The notes under the pieces were generated by a model. The model ran no database searches, was not told the origin of the DNA, and was given only the letters and a program-made list of their open reading frames with translations. A stretch of DNA of 64,000 bases, taken from contig NZ_LIVV01000008.1 of the NCBI RefSeq assembly GCF_001905825.1, positions 293,717-357,716 on the forward strand. The letters are read 5' to 3'. How positions within the stretch are numbered: the stretch's first letter is position 1; each line of letters starts with the position of its first letter. This document shows, piece by piece, positions 8,639-17,319 of the stretch. Origin of the DNA: Streptomyces sp. CB02009. Lineage in GTDB: Bacteria > Actinomycetota > Actinomycetes > Streptomycetales > Streptomycetaceae. Made by a program: the position numbers and the translations under genes.

Positions 8639-9562
8639 ATGACTGTGATCGTCCGTGATGTACACGCCGAGGACGCCGAGGGTTTCGCCCGGGTGCGCCG
8701 GGCGGCCCTCCCCTACATGCTCGCCACGGCCGAGCAGCTCGTCTTCGACTGGGCGCGCGCCCACCCCGACAGCCACTACCGGCCGCTCGTGGCCGTGACC
8801 GGGACCGGCGGGATCGTCGGGACCGCCCAGGTCGGGATCGCGCACGACGCGGCGGAGCCCGGCATCGGCTACGCCAACGTGTACGTCGACCCCGAGCACC
8901 TGGGTCGCGGTGCCGGGACGCTGCTGCTGCGCGCCGCCGAGGAGCACCTGGCCGAGCGGGGGGCGCGGACCCTGTACAGCTGGGTCCTGGACGCGCCGGA
9001 GAACCTCGCCTGGGCCGCGCGGCGGGGGTACTCCTCCAGCCGTTCCGCCTACTTCCTCCGGCTCGACCTCACCACCGCCGAGCTGCCGCCGCTGCAGGCG
9101 CCGCCGGCCGGTGTCGAGCTGCTCACGGCCGAGGACTTCGCGGCCGACCCCCGGCCGCTCTTCGAGCTGGACGCGCTGACGTCGGCCGACGAGCCGGGCG
9201 ACGTGGGAGTGGAGCTCGACGACTTCGCGCACTGGCGGGCGACCACCTGGGAGCACCCGCTCTTCGACCGGGCGTTGACGACGGTCGCGGTGGTGGACGG
9301 CGTGCCGGCGGCGTTCAGCGCGGCTCAGACGGACGGTCTGGGCCGGTACAACTCGGGGATGACCGGCACCGCGCCGGCGTTCCGCGGGCGCGGGCTCGCG
9401 AAGCTCGCCAAGAACACGTCGCTGCACCGGGCCAGGGCGGCCGGCTGCACGGAGGCGTTCACCGGGAACGACACCGGGAACGAGCCGATGCTGGCGATCA
9501 ACAAGTGGTTCGGTTACGAGGTCGGGGCGCGGGAGGTACGGCATGTCCGGACGATCGGTTGA
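8639..9562 (+). CDS. tandem-domain GNAT N-acetyltransferase
   Basis: The 307-aa protein carries two GNAT folds. The first (about 1-150) has the acetyl-CoA loop region VYVDPEHLGRGAGTLLL. The second (about 160-307) has GTAPAFRGRGLAKLAKNTSLHRA, the Q/RxxGxG/A motif, followed by N-D-x-x-N-x-x-M near the C-terminus. This double layout matches mycothiol-synthase-like and aminoglycoside-like acetyltransferases, but no substrate can be named. The start ATG at 8639 fits the homology; frame-open codons upstream do not. Its end overlaps the DUF402 gene by 20 bases, which suggests co-expression. Confidence 0.87.
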   Translation: MTVIVRDVHAEDAEGFARVRRAALPYMLATAEQLVFDWARAHPDSHYRPLVAVTGTGGIVGTAQVGIAHDAAEPGIGYANVYVDPEHLGRGAGTLLLRAAEEHLAERGARTLYSWVLDAPENLAWAARRGYSSSRSAYFLRLDLTTAELPPLQAPPAGVELLTAEDFAADPRPLFELDALTSADEPGDVGVELDDFAHWRATTWEHPLFDRALTTVAVVDGVPAAFSAAQTDGLGRYNSGMTGTAPAFRGRGLAKLAKNTSLHRARAAGCTEAFTGNDTGNEPMLAINKWFGYEVGAREVRHVRTIG

Positions 9563-10022
9563 GGTCACCCTGACGAAGGCGGGCCGGACGAAGATCCGCT
9601 ACCCGGCGGAGGTGCTGACGGAGGACGGCGCCCGGCTCTCGGTGCGTGCCCCGTGGGCGGCCGACGGGGTACGGGACTTCGGCTTCGTGCGGTTCGAGCC
9701 GGGTGATGTCTTCGTGGAGCACTACTGGAGCGACCGCTGGTTCACGGTCAAGGAGGTGTGGTCCGCGGACGGCGCGCTCAAGGGCTGGTACTGCGACATC
9801 ACCCGGCCGGCCGTGATCGACGGCTCCGGGGTGGTGATCGAGGACCTGGACCTGGACCTGTGGGTGTCGGCGGACGGCAGCGAGGTGCTGCGGCTCGACG
9901 AGGACGAGTTCGCGGCGAGCGGGCTCACCGCCTCCGATCCGGAGGCGGCGGCGTGTGCCGTGGTCGCCCTCGACGAGCTGGAGGTCCTGGGGCGCGAGGG
10001 CCTGATCGAGCTGCTGCGGTAG
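9543..10022 (+). CDS. DUF402 domain protein
   Basis: The 159-aa protein fits the DUF402 family, whose studied members act on nucleoside di- or triphosphates or nucleotide-like substrates using clustered acidic residues. Visible family features are the central GWYCDITRPA block, then the acidic stretch IEDLDLDLWVSADGSEVLRLDEDEF (only part of which is needed: DLDLDLWV and LDEDEF). It has no signal or membrane segment. The start overlaps the preceding GNAT gene by 20 bases. A short direct repeat (CGGCCCGGCC followed by GAGCTGCTGC, twice between 10030 and 10085) lies just after its stop. Confidence 0.8.
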   Translation: MSGRSVEVTLTKAGRTKIRYPAEVLTEDGARLSVRAPWAADGVRDFGFVRFEPGDVFVEHYWSDRWFTVKEVWSADGALKGWYCDITRPAVIDGSGVVIEDLDLDLWVSADGSEVLRLDEDEFAASGLTASDPEAAACAVVALDELEVLGREGLIELLR

Positions 10023-10154
10023 CGGGCGGCACGGCCCGGCCAGAGCTGCTGCCCTAGCGTCGCGGCCCGGCCCGAGCTGCTGCGCCGGCGGCCCCGGCGG
10101 CCGGAGCCCGCCCGCCCTCGACGGCGGGCCCGGCGGCCGTACGCCCGGGTGGCG

Positions 10155-10712
10155 TCAGCGGAGTACGACGGCCGCGTCCTCGGCGGCGAGGAAGCCGGGC
10201 GTCGGCAGTCCCTCCTCGTCGGCCGTGAGCTGCATCAGGGTGGCGCGCACCCGGGCGGAGCCCGGTCGGTACGCGGGGTCCTTCACGACGGAGGTGTTGA
10301 CCCACTCGTGGAGGTGTCCGTCGCAGACGGCCTGGGTGCCGCCGATCCCGGCGGAACGGTTCCCCTGGACGAGCGTCGAGCTGACGAAGACGGGACCGGC
10401 GCTGTCGTCGAGGCAGCGGTACATGCCGGAGAGCGTCACCGTGCTGTCGTCGCCGACGGTTCCGTATCCGTAGACGGTGAGGTCGTCGGCCGCGCGGCTG
10501 CCGGGCGCCCGGTCGTCGAGGGCGGATCCGTCAAGGACGTGTCCGTCGCGGACGGGCCCGTTCAGGGCGGATCCGTTCAGGAGAGGTCCGTTGAGCACGG
10601 GGCCGTCGAGGGCCGGTCCCGCGGAGAGGCCGCCGGCCCCTCCCGCGTGGGCGAGGGGGGCGGCGGCGGAGGCCAGCAGGACGCCTGCGGCAAGGACGAG
10701 TCGGACGCGCAT
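10155..10712 (-). CDS. secreted DUF6299-like protein with pentapeptide-repeat linker
   Basis: The 185-aa precursor has a signal peptide (MRVRLVLAAGVLLASAAAPLAHA). Residues 32-66 consist of seven five-residue repeats of the form L-N/D-G-P-x, encoded by a 15-bp DNA repeat. The rest looks like the DUF6299 family of secreted actinobacterial proteins: VTLSGMYRC, GPVFVSSTLVQG, GIGGTQAVCDGHLHEWVNT, with two Cys likely disulfide-bonded. Function is unknown; it is probably a small extracellular beta-sheet protein. It is a single-gene unit, tail to tail with the DUF402 gene. Confidence 0.75.
   Translation of the reverse strand: MRVRLVLAAGVLLASAAAPLAHAGGAGGLSAGPALDGPVLNGPLLNGSALNGPVRDGHVLDGSALDDRAPGSRAADDLTVYGYGTVGDDSTVTLSGMYRCLDDSAGPVFVSSTLVQGNRSAGIGGTQAVCDGHLHEWVNTSVVKDPAYRPGSARVRATLMQLTADEEGLPTPGFLAAEDAAVVLR
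10515..10619 (-). repeat. 15-bp tandem repeat inside the DUF6299-like gene, 7 units
   Basis: Seven degenerate 15-bp units start at 10515, 10530, 10545, 10560, 10575, 10590 and 10605 (plus-strand consensus GTCGAGGGCGGRTCC). They encode the pentapeptide linker between the signal peptide and the folded domain. Because the unit keeps the frame, copy-number change would only lengthen or shorten the linker. Confidence 0.9.
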
Positions 10713-10788
10713 GAGCGGGGTCCCTTCGGGGTGGGGGGAAGGTGCTGCCCGCCAGGGATACCGGATCCGGCCGCCCTACCGTCGAAAC

Positions 10789-11250
10789 TCACCCATTGGG
10801 GGGCGAGTTGAGCAGTTTTCGGTAGTGAATACGGTCGTACGGTCCGTCCGCGCGCCGCTCGACGACCTCATAGCCGTACCGCTCGTACAGCTTCTGGTTC
10901 TCCCACATCATCGCGTTGGTCAACAGCCTGACCTCCGGAAGCCCGAGCTCGCGCGCCCGGGACTCCACGAAGCCCAGGAGCAGCCGCCCCAGGCCGGTGC
11001 CCTGGGCGTCGGGGTGGACGGCGATGTTGTCGAGGTAGAGGTGGTCGGCCTCGGTCCTGAGGACCACGAGGCCGACCACCGGATCGCCGGCGACGAACAC
11101 CCTCCCGGCGGCCACGTCCGCCGCGTGGTCCGCCTCCATCGGGGCCGGTACGAGACCGATGCGGTCGATGTAGTGGTGGTAGGCCGCGTCGGTCACGGCC
11201 TTCACCCTCGGCACGTCGCCGCTCACCGCGAGCCGCATGTCCTGTGTCAT
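10789..11250 (-). CDS. GNAT family N-acetyltransferase
   Basis: The 153-aa single-domain GNAT has LDNIAVHPDAQGTGLGRLLLG, which includes the acetyl-CoA-binding QxxGxG/A loop, and the C-terminal NxxMWENQKLYERYGYE block with the general-acid Tyr. Its substrate is unknown. The start codon ATG overlaps the stop of tctA (ATGA), so it is the last gene of the tctC-tctB-tctA-GNAT operon. That position suggests, but does not show, that it modifies a compound imported by the transporter or a protein of the system. Confidence 0.88.
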   Translation of the reverse strand: MTQDMRLAVSGDVPRVKAVTDAAYHHYIDRIGLVPAPMEADHAADVAAGRVFVAGDPVVGLVVLRTEADHLYLDNIAVHPDAQGTGLGRLLLGFVESRARELGLPEVRLLTNAMMWENQKLYERYGYEVVERRADGPYDRIHYRKLLNSPPNG

Positions 11251-12743
11251 GCCGCCACGTTACGGCGCCGGACCACCGCCTTCCGCAGCAGCGGCCAGGT
11301 GAGCAGGAGGGCGACGACCGCGTACACGGTGATCGAGAACGGCGTGTTCACCAGACCGGTCACCGAGCCGTCGCTGATCTGCAGGGCGCGGCGCAGCTGC
11401 TGCTCGGCGGCCGGGCCGAGGATGACCCCGATCACGGCCGGCAGGACCGGCAGTCCGTACCTCCGCATGCCGAGTCCGATCAGGCCGACGACCAGCAGGA
11501 TGACCAGGTCGAGTGCCTCGCCGCCCACCGCGTACGCACCGACGGCGGCGAAGAAGAGGATGCCGGCGTAGAGGTACGGGCGCGGGATGCGCAGCAGCTT
11601 GGCCCAGACGGGGGCGAGCGGCAGGTTGAGCGCCAGCAGGAGCACCATGCCGACGAACAGCGACGCGATCAGCCCCCACACCAGCTCGGGCTCCCGCTCG
11701 AAGAGCAGCGGGCCGGGCTGGATGCCGTACTGCTGGAACGCGGCCAGCATCACGGCGGCGACGGCCGTCGTCGGCAGGCCGAGGGTCAGCATCGAGACGA
11801 GCGTCCCGGCCGCCGAGGCCGAGGCCGCCGACTCGGGTCCCGCCACGCCCTCGATGGCGCCCTTGCCGAACTGCTCCTTGTGCTTCGAGAGGCGCTTCTC
11901 CGTGACGTACGACAGGAAGGTCGGGATCTCCGCGCCGCCGGCCGGGATCGCGCCGAACGGGAAGCCGATGAACGGGCCGCGCAGCCAGGACTTCCAGGTG
12001 CGCCTCACATCGTCCCCGCCCAGCCAGGGGCGGCCGACCGGGATGGCCTCCCCCGCCGTGCGGCGCAGGTGCGCCGCGACCCAGAGGGCCTCGCCGATGG
12101 CGAAGAGTCCGACCGCGACGATGACGACGTCGACGCCGTCGGCGAGCTGGAGCGAACCGAAGGTGAGGCGCTGCTGCCCGGTCATCTGGTCGAGGCCGAC
12201 CAGACCGATCGTGAGGCCGACGAGGAGCGAGGCGAGACCGCGGATGCGGGAGGAGCCGAGGACCGAGGTGACCGCGATGAAGGCGAGGACCATCAGGGCG
12301 AGGTAGTCGGGGGCGCCGATGTCGACGGCGAGCGCGGCGACCGTCGGAGCGAGGACGACGAGCAGGATCGTGCCGATCATGCCGCCGGCGAAGTGACCGA
12401 TGGCCGCCGCGGCGAGCGCCTGCGCGCCCCGGCCCGCCTTGGCCATCGGGTTGCCCTCGATGGCGGCGACGACGGCCGCGCTCTCCCCGGGGGTGTTGAG
12501 GAGGATCGAGGTCGTGGAGCCGCCGAACATCGCGCCGTAGTAGATGCCGGCGAACATGATGAACGCGCCGGTCGGTTCGAGGCCGTACGTCACCGGGAGC
12601 AGCAGGGCCACGGCCATGGCGGGGCCGATGCCGGGCAGGACGCCGATGGCGGTGCCGAGGAGCACGCCGACGGCGGCCCACAGCAGGTTCATCGGGGTCA
12701 GGGCAGTGCCGAAGCCGTCGATGAGGGAGTTCAGGGAATCCAT
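11247..12743 (-). CDS. tctA: tripartite tricarboxylate transporter, large permease TctA
   Basis: The 498-aa membrane protein has the TctA pattern of about 11-12 hydrophobic segments in two related halves. The family signatures GVLPGIGPAMAVALLLP and the related FPFGAIPAGGAEIPTFLSYVTE in the second half are visible. TctA carries citrate-like di- or tricarboxylates across the membrane with TctB, using substrate delivered by periplasmic-type binder TctC and the ion gradient. The start ATG lies 3 bases after the tctB stop. Substrate specificity cannot be read from sequence. Confidence 0.95.
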   Translation of the reverse strand: MDSLNSLIDGFGTALTPMNLLWAAVGVLLGTAIGVLPGIGPAMAVALLLPVTYGLEPTGAFIMFAGIYYGAMFGGSTTSILLNTPGESAAVVAAIEGNPMAKAGRGAQALAAAAIGHFAGGMIGTILLVVLAPTVAALAVDIGAPDYLALMVLAFIAVTSVLGSSRIRGLASLLVGLTIGLVGLDQMTGQQRLTFGSLQLADGVDVVIVAVGLFAIGEALWVAAHLRRTAGEAIPVGRPWLGGDDVRRTWKSWLRGPFIGFPFGAIPAGGAEIPTFLSYVTEKRLSKHKEQFGKGAIEGVAGPESAASASAAGTLVSMLTLGLPTTAVAAVMLAAFQQYGIQPGPLLFEREPELVWGLIASLFVGMVLLLALNLPLAPVWAKLLRIPRPYLYAGILFFAAVGAYAVGGEALDLVILLVVGLIGLGMRRYGLPVLPAVIGVILGPAAEQQLRRALQISDGSVTGLVNTPFSITVYAVVALLLTWPLLRKAVVRRRNVAA

Positions 12744-12746
12744 GGG

Positions 12747-13292
12747 TCAGATCACTCCCATCAGCGGACCGCCGGGCAGCGGAACGCCGAGCAGCGTGTC
12801 GAAGACGACGTAGGTCAGGAGCGAGAGGGCGGCCGCGATCAGCGGGTCGCGGTGGAAGTGGCGGCTGCCGAGGGCGTACGCCGCGCCCCAGAAGAGGAGC
12901 GCTCCGGCGACGGGGAAGCCGACGGGGCCGATGAGGACGGCGAAGGCGAGGAAGACACCCGCGAGGAGCAGGACCGTGCGCCAGTCGGCGGGCTCCGTCA
13001 GGTCGACGTCCTCACCGGCCTCGGCCTCGCCGCGGCCGCCGCGCAGGACGTCGACGGAGAGGAGGACGGCGACGACGAGCAGTCCGCAGCCGACGACGAG
13101 GGGGACGGTGGCGGGGCCGACGGGGCCGCGGCCGGCGAGGTCGGCGTCGAGGGTGAGGGCGTCGGTGAGGACGAGCACACCGAGGACGAACAGCAGAACG
13201 CCCACGCCGAGTTCGGACCGCTCGCGCCACCAGGAGGCGAGGTTTCCGCTCTTGCCGTCAACCGTCGGGGTGGTCTCGGATTCGGTGCTCAC
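12747..13292 (-). CDS. tctB: tripartite tricarboxylate transporter, small permease TctB
   Basis: The 181-aa protein has four hydrophobic segments in the order expected for TctB: ELGVGVLLFVLGVLVL, TVPLVVGCGLLVVAVLL, TVLLLAGVFLAFAVLIG and a final pair ending in the conserved GVPLPGG loop. It pairs with TctA in the membrane. I chose the GTG at 13292 because it overlaps the tctC stop as GTGA; an earlier codon in the same frame would run through tctC. The cytosolic N-terminus is short and polar. Confidence 0.93.
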   Translation of the reverse strand: MSTESETTPTVDGKSGNLASWWRERSELGVGVLLFVLGVLVLTDALTLDADLAGRGPVGPATVPLVVGCGLLVVAVLLSVDVLRGGRGEAEAGEDVDLTEPADWRTVLLLAGVFLAFAVLIGPVGFPVAGALLFWGAAYALGSRHFHRDPLIAAALSLLTYVVFDTLLGVPLPGGPLMGVI

Positions 13293-14272
13293 AGTCCGAG
13301 CTCCTTCAGTACGGAGCCGACGCGGCGGTCCTGCTCGGCGAGGAAGGTGCCGAACTCGTCGCCGGGCAGGAAGGCGTCGTTCCAGCCGTGGGTCTTGAGC
13401 GACTCGCGCCACTGCGGGGAGTCGTGCAGCTCGGTCACCAGGGTGACGAGCTTCTCGCGCTCGGCGTCGGAGAGTCCGGGCGGGGCGACGATGCCGCGCC
13501 AGTTGGTGAACTCGGTGTCGAGACCGGCCTCGCGGAGGGTGGGCGCGTCGAGGCCGGGGACGCGCTTCGGGCCGGTCACGGCGAGGAGCCGCAGCTCACC
13601 GGCCTTGATCTGGTCGAGGTACTCGCCGACGCCCGAGACGCCGAAGGCGACCTTGTCGCCGAGGATGGAGGCGAGGAGCTCGCCGCCGCCGTCGAAGGGG
13701 ACGTAGTTGACCTCCTTGGGGGCGATGCCGGCGGCCTGGGCCATCAGCATCGGGGCGAGGTGGTCGGGGCCGCCGGGCGAGGAGCCGCCGCCGACGGGGA
13801 GCTTGCCGGGGTTCGCCTTCCAGGCGGTGAGCAGCTCGCCGATGGTCTTGTACGGGGAGTCTTTGCCGACCACGACGATGTCCTGCTCCTCGGTGAGCCG
13901 GGCGATCGGGGTCGTGTCGCCGAGGGTCCTGGGGGTCTCGTTGGTGTGGACGGCGCCGACGACGCCGAGGCCCATGGACATGGCGAGGCGGCCGTTGCCG
14001 CGCTCCCCCACGAGCCGGGTGAGGCCGACGGTGCCGCCCGCGCCGGGCAGGTTGAAGACCTCGATGTCGCCGGTGAGGTCCGCCTCCTCGGCGTTCTTGG
14101 CGGCGGTGCGGGCGGTGATGTCGTAACCGCCGCCGGGGGTGTTGGGGACCATGAAACGCAGGCCGGGTATCCGGGTGCCGGTGTCGGAGCCGCTGCCGGG
14201 AGTGAGCAGCGGCGGACCCACCAGCACCAGGAGACCGGCCCCGAGGAGGGCGAAGGGGGTGCGCAACCGCAC
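13289..14272 (-). CDS. tctC: tripartite tricarboxylate transporter substrate-binding protein TctC
   Basis: The 327-aa protein has an N-terminal hydrophobic segment (FALLGAGLLVLVGPPLL) that would anchor or export it, then the two-lobed binder. The family hallmarks are FMVPNTPGGGYDITAR near the N-terminus and the central VGGGSSPGGPDHLAPML. It captures a carboxylate outside the membrane for TctAB. The GTG start at 14272 precedes the hydrophobic segment. It is the first gene of the minus-strand tct operon and divergent from the response regulator at 14408, which is the likely regulator. Confidence 0.94.
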   Translation of the reverse strand: MRLRTPFALLGAGLLVLVGPPLLTPGSGSDTGTRIPGLRFMVPNTPGGGYDITARTAAKNAEEADLTGDIEVFNLPGAGGTVGLTRLVGERGNGRLAMSMGLGVVGAVHTNETPRTLGDTTPIARLTEEQDIVVVGKDSPYKTIGELLTAWKANPGKLPVGGGSSPGGPDHLAPMLMAQAAGIAPKEVNYVPFDGGGELLASILGDKVAFGVSGVGEYLDQIKAGELRLLAVTGPKRVPGLDAPTLREAGLDTEFTNWRGIVAPPGLSDAEREKLVTLVTELHDSPQWRESLKTHGWNDAFLPGDEFGTFLAEQDRRVGSVLKELGL

Positions 14273-14407
14273 GTGTGCCGCCTCTCAGCTGTAGGGGAAC
14301 GGGGGATGTGAAGTGGCCCACATGTTGCCCGCGCGTTAAGAAGCTGTCTCTCTTCCGCAACCAACGGACGTTGTGGTCGTTGTGGTCGGGACCTAGCGTG
14401 GGTCGTC

Positions 14408-15076
14408 GTGACGAACGTGCTGGTGGTGGACGACGACTTCATGGTCGCCAAGCTGCACTGCCGCTATGTGTCGGCGGTGGCGGGCTTCACGGTGTCCGGG
14501 GTCGCGCACAACGGCGCCGACGCCCTGCGCGCGGCCGAGCGGCTCAGGCCCGACCTGGTGCTCCTCGACGTGTTCCTGCCGGACATGGACGGCATCCAGG
14601 TACTGCGGGAGCTGCGCGCGGCGGGCCTGGGCATGGACGCGCTCTTCATCACGGCGGCCCGGGACGTGGGCACGATCCGCGAGGCGCTGCGGGCGGGGGC
14701 GCTGCACTATCTGATCAAGCCGTTCAGCCAGGCGGCGCTGCACGAGCAGCTCCGCCACGTGGCCTCGCTGCGCAGCCGCCTCGACGAACTCGACGAGGCC
14801 CGCCAGGAGGACGTCGACCAGATCTTCGGCACCCGCCCCCGAGGCTCCCGCGAACTCCCGAAGGGCCTGGCGGCCCACACGGCCGACCTGGTCGACTCCG
14901 TCCTCCGCGCCCACCCGGAGGGCCTCTCGGCCACGGAATGCGCGGAAGCCGGCTCCCTGTCCCGCGTGAGCGCCCGCCGCTACCTGGAGTACTTCGCGGA
15001 AACGGGCCGAGCGGAGATCACCCTCCGCTACGGCGGCACGGGCCGGCCGGAGCGAAGGTACCGACGGCTGGGGTGA
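14408..15076 (+). CDS. CitB/DcuR-type response regulator
   Basis: The 222-aa protein has a receiver domain: VLVVDDDFMVAK (acidic pocket), LVLLDVFLPDMDG with the phospho-accepting Asp, and the Lys in YLIKPFSQAAL. The C-terminal part (about 150-222) is a CitB-type winged helix, LSATECAEAGSLSRVSARRYLEYF. Such regulators work with CitA-like kinases that sense citrate or related acids and switch on carboxylate transporters. It faces tctCBA across 135 bases. No histidine kinase lies on either side in this window, which is unusual for this family. The start is GTG. Confidence 0.92.
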   Translation: MTNVLVVDDDFMVAKLHCRYVSAVAGFTVSGVAHNGADALRAAERLRPDLVLLDVFLPDMDGIQVLRELRAAGLGMDALFITAARDVGTIREALRAGALHYLIKPFSQAALHEQLRHVASLRSRLDELDEARQEDVDQIFGTRPRGSRELPKGLAAHTADLVDSVLRAHPEGLSATECAEAGSLSRVSARRYLEYFAETGRAEITLRYGGTGRPERRYRRLG

Positions 15077-15235
15077 GCCTGTCGGCCCGGGAGGTTCCTC
15101 AGGCGCTTCTTTCCTCTGCCTTAAAGCGGTCCTAAGGATCACCATTTCCCGGTCTCCGGCGGCTTTTTCGCGGTTCGGGGCGGCTAGTTTTCTGGGCATT
15201 CCCCCACCTCGTCCTCGTGAAGGAGCTGTCCACCC

Positions 15236-16255
15236 ATGACTTCTCGCCGTACCGCCGCCGTCACCGCCACCGCGGTTCTGGCTCTTTCCGGGCTCGCCTC
15301 CGGGCCCGCGTTCGCGCATGGGTCGATGACCGATCCGGTGAGCCGGGTCTCGGCCTGTTACGCGGAGGGGCCCGAGTCGCCGAAGTCGGCGGCGTGCAAG
15401 GCGGCCGTGGCGGCGAGTGGGACGCAGGCGTTCTACGACTGGAACGCGGTGAACATCGCCAACGCCGCCGGGAAGCACCGTGACCTGATCCCGGACGGCA
15501 AGCTCTGCAGCGCCGGGAACGACAAGTACAAGGGGCTCGACCTCGCGCGGGCCGACTGGCCCGCCAGCAAGCTGGACTCGGGTGCGCACACCTTCCGTTA
15601 CAAGGGGACCGCGCCGCACCGGGGCTCGTTCGAGCTGTACGTGACGAAGGACGGGTACGACCCGTCGAAGCCGCTGAAGTGGTCGGACCTGGAGGCCGAG
15701 CCGTTCGCCACGGTGACCGACCCGCGGATGGAGAGCGGCGACTACGTGTTCCAGGGCACGGTGCCGAAGAAGTCCGGCCGCCACCTGATCTACTCGATCT
15801 GGCAGCGCTCCGACTCCCCCGAGGCCTTCTACACCTGCTCGGACGTGGTGTTCGGGAAGGACAGCGGCGGTACGGCCCCGGCGCCGACGGCCTCCGCGCC
15901 GAGTGACGAGCAGATCGAGGACGGTCAGGACGAGTCCTCGGTCGAGCACGGCGGGCACGGGGACGGCGACGCCTCCACGGGTCCGGAGAAGACCGCGGCC
16001 GCCCCCGAGCCGAGCCAGGAGGCGGACCACGGGGCGGGGCACGCTACGGAGACGGCGCCGGCCGGCGAGGCCTCCTCCGCCGCGCCCAACGCGCCTGCCC
16101 CCGCCGCCGCTTCGGACGCCGGCTCCGGCGAGGTGCTCGCCGAGACCGGTGGCGACGCCACCACCCCGTATCTCGCGGTAGGTGGCGCCGCCGTGCTCGC
16201 GATCGGTGCGGCCGTGCTCTTCGGGTCGACGCGCCGGCGGCGTACCCAGGGCTAG
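15236..16255 (+). CDS. AA10 lytic polysaccharide monooxygenase with LAETG cell-wall sorting signal
   Basis: The 339-aa precursor has a signal peptide ending AFA, so the mature enzyme begins HGSMTDP; this His is the first ligand of the copper histidine brace. A second His lies in SGAHTFRYKG and the axial aromatic in AFYTCSDVVF. The catalytic domain ends near residue 205. A disordered His/Asp/Ala/Pro-rich linker follows, then LAETG, a membrane segment (YLAVGGAAVLAIGAAVLFG) and RRRR, which is a class E sortase signal. It probably oxidises chitin or cellulose chains while tethered to the wall. A GAAGGAG-like ribosome site (GAAGGAG) lies just before the ATG. It is convergent with the lipase, only 5 bases apart. 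Confidence 0.93.
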   Translation: MTSRRTAAVTATAVLALSGLASGPAFAHGSMTDPVSRVSACYAEGPESPKSAACKAAVAASGTQAFYDWNAVNIANAAGKHRDLIPDGKLCSAGNDKYKGLDLARADWPASKLDSGAHTFRYKGTAPHRGSFELYVTKDGYDPSKPLKWSDLEAEPFATVTDPRMESGDYVFQGTVPKKSGRHLIYSIWQRSDSPEAFYTCSDVVFGKDSGGTAPAPTASAPSDEQIEDGQDESSVEHGGHGDGDASTGPEKTAAAPEPSQEADHGAGHATETAPAGEASSAAPNAPAPAAASDAGSGEVLAETGGDATTPYLAVGGAAVLAIGAAVLFGSTRRRRTQG

Positions 16256-16260
16256 AAGGG

Positions 16261-17139
16261 TTAGCCGATCACCGAGAGGCAGGTGGTCGGGGTCGCGCGG
16301 GCCGGGTCCAGGGCGTTCTCCACCTCGTGGAAGGTGACCCGGTCCACCGTGCCGATCGCCACGTGCTCGGACAGGTCGAGCGCGCACTTGTCCTGGATCA
16401 GGACGTTGGTGACGTTCGGGCCGCTCAGGAACTGCGAGCGGTACGGGGTGACCACTTCGTCGTACTGGGTCGCGATGACGTGGTAGCGGACCCCGGGCAC
16501 GGTGTCGCCGCCCTGGTTGAGCTTGGTGAGGAACGGCGAGCCGGCGATCTGGTCGGCGAGCCCCGGGGTGTTGGCCTTGATCAGGCCCTCGGCTCCGGGG
16601 AAGTACGGCAGGAGCTTGGTGAGGCCGAGCAGGGTGGTGCCGTGGTTGTCGGGGGCGATCCCGATGAGCGCGTTCACCTTCTCGGCCCCGCCGAGGAACT
16701 TGAGGTACCAGCGCGGCATCATGCCGCCCTGCGAGTGTCCGACGATGTCCACCTCGGGGGCGCCGGTGGCGGCGAGGACGCGGTCGACGTAGGTGTCGAG
16801 CTGTCCCGCGGAGGCCTCGATGGAGCCGAGTCCGTGGAAGAACGGCACGTTGGGCAGTTGGCCGTAGTCGAGCGAGAAGACGCAGTATCCGCGGTTGACC
16901 AGGTACGGCGCGAGGACGAGCCAGTTGTCGACGGAGTTCCCGAGGGTTCCGTGGACGAGGACGACGGGCCGCGGGTGCGCGGCGGAGGGCTTGCAGGAGT
17001 AGTCGTTCCAGCCCCGACTGCTCGTGGCGGTGGTGGCGATCTCGGCCTGTGCCGAGGCGGCGGTGGTGGGCGCGAGGGTGGCGGCGGCGGCCAGCAGCAG
17101 GACGGACAGTGCTCTGACGGCGTGTTTCCAGGGCAGCAT
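16261..17139 (-). CDS. secreted alpha/beta-hydrolase lipase
   Basis: The 292-aa precursor has a signal peptide (MLPWKHAVRALSVLLLAAAA ending near ASAQA). The mature part is a triacylglycerol-lipase-like alpha/beta hydrolase: RPVVLVHGTLGNSVDNW (oxyanion region), the nucleophile elbow VDIVGHSQGGMMPR, a catalytic Asp probably in ATQYDEVVTPY, and a His in DLSEHVAIG near the C-terminus. It should hydrolyse acyl esters outside the cell. The ATG at 17139 has GGAG upstream. The gene is alone; the next gene on the strand begins 180 bases away. Confidence 0.92.
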   Translation of the reverse strand: MLPWKHAVRALSVLLLAAAATLAPTTAASAQAEIATTATSSRGWNDYSCKPSAAHPRPVVLVHGTLGNSVDNWLVLAPYLVNRGYCVFSLDYGQLPNVPFFHGLGSIEASAGQLDTYVDRVLAATGAPEVDIVGHSQGGMMPRWYLKFLGGAEKVNALIGIAPDNHGTTLLGLTKLLPYFPGAEGLIKANTPGLADQIAGSPFLTKLNQGGDTVPGVRYHVIATQYDEVVTPYRSQFLSGPNVTNVLIQDKCALDLSEHVAIGTVDRVTFHEVENALDPARATPTTCLSVIG

Positions 17140-17319
17140 CGGGCGATCTCCTTGCGGCTCAAGGGGATGGTGGGGGTGCTACGCCCTGCGGTCCGGACCA
17201 CAAGTGGGGATGCGCGGTGGGGATGCGCTTCAGCCAAGCTACGCACGGGTAGCCATGGCTGGGAAGTTACGCGTCGGTAAAAAGTGATGTGTCGTCACCA
17301 GAGCCCGCCGGAAGGGCTC

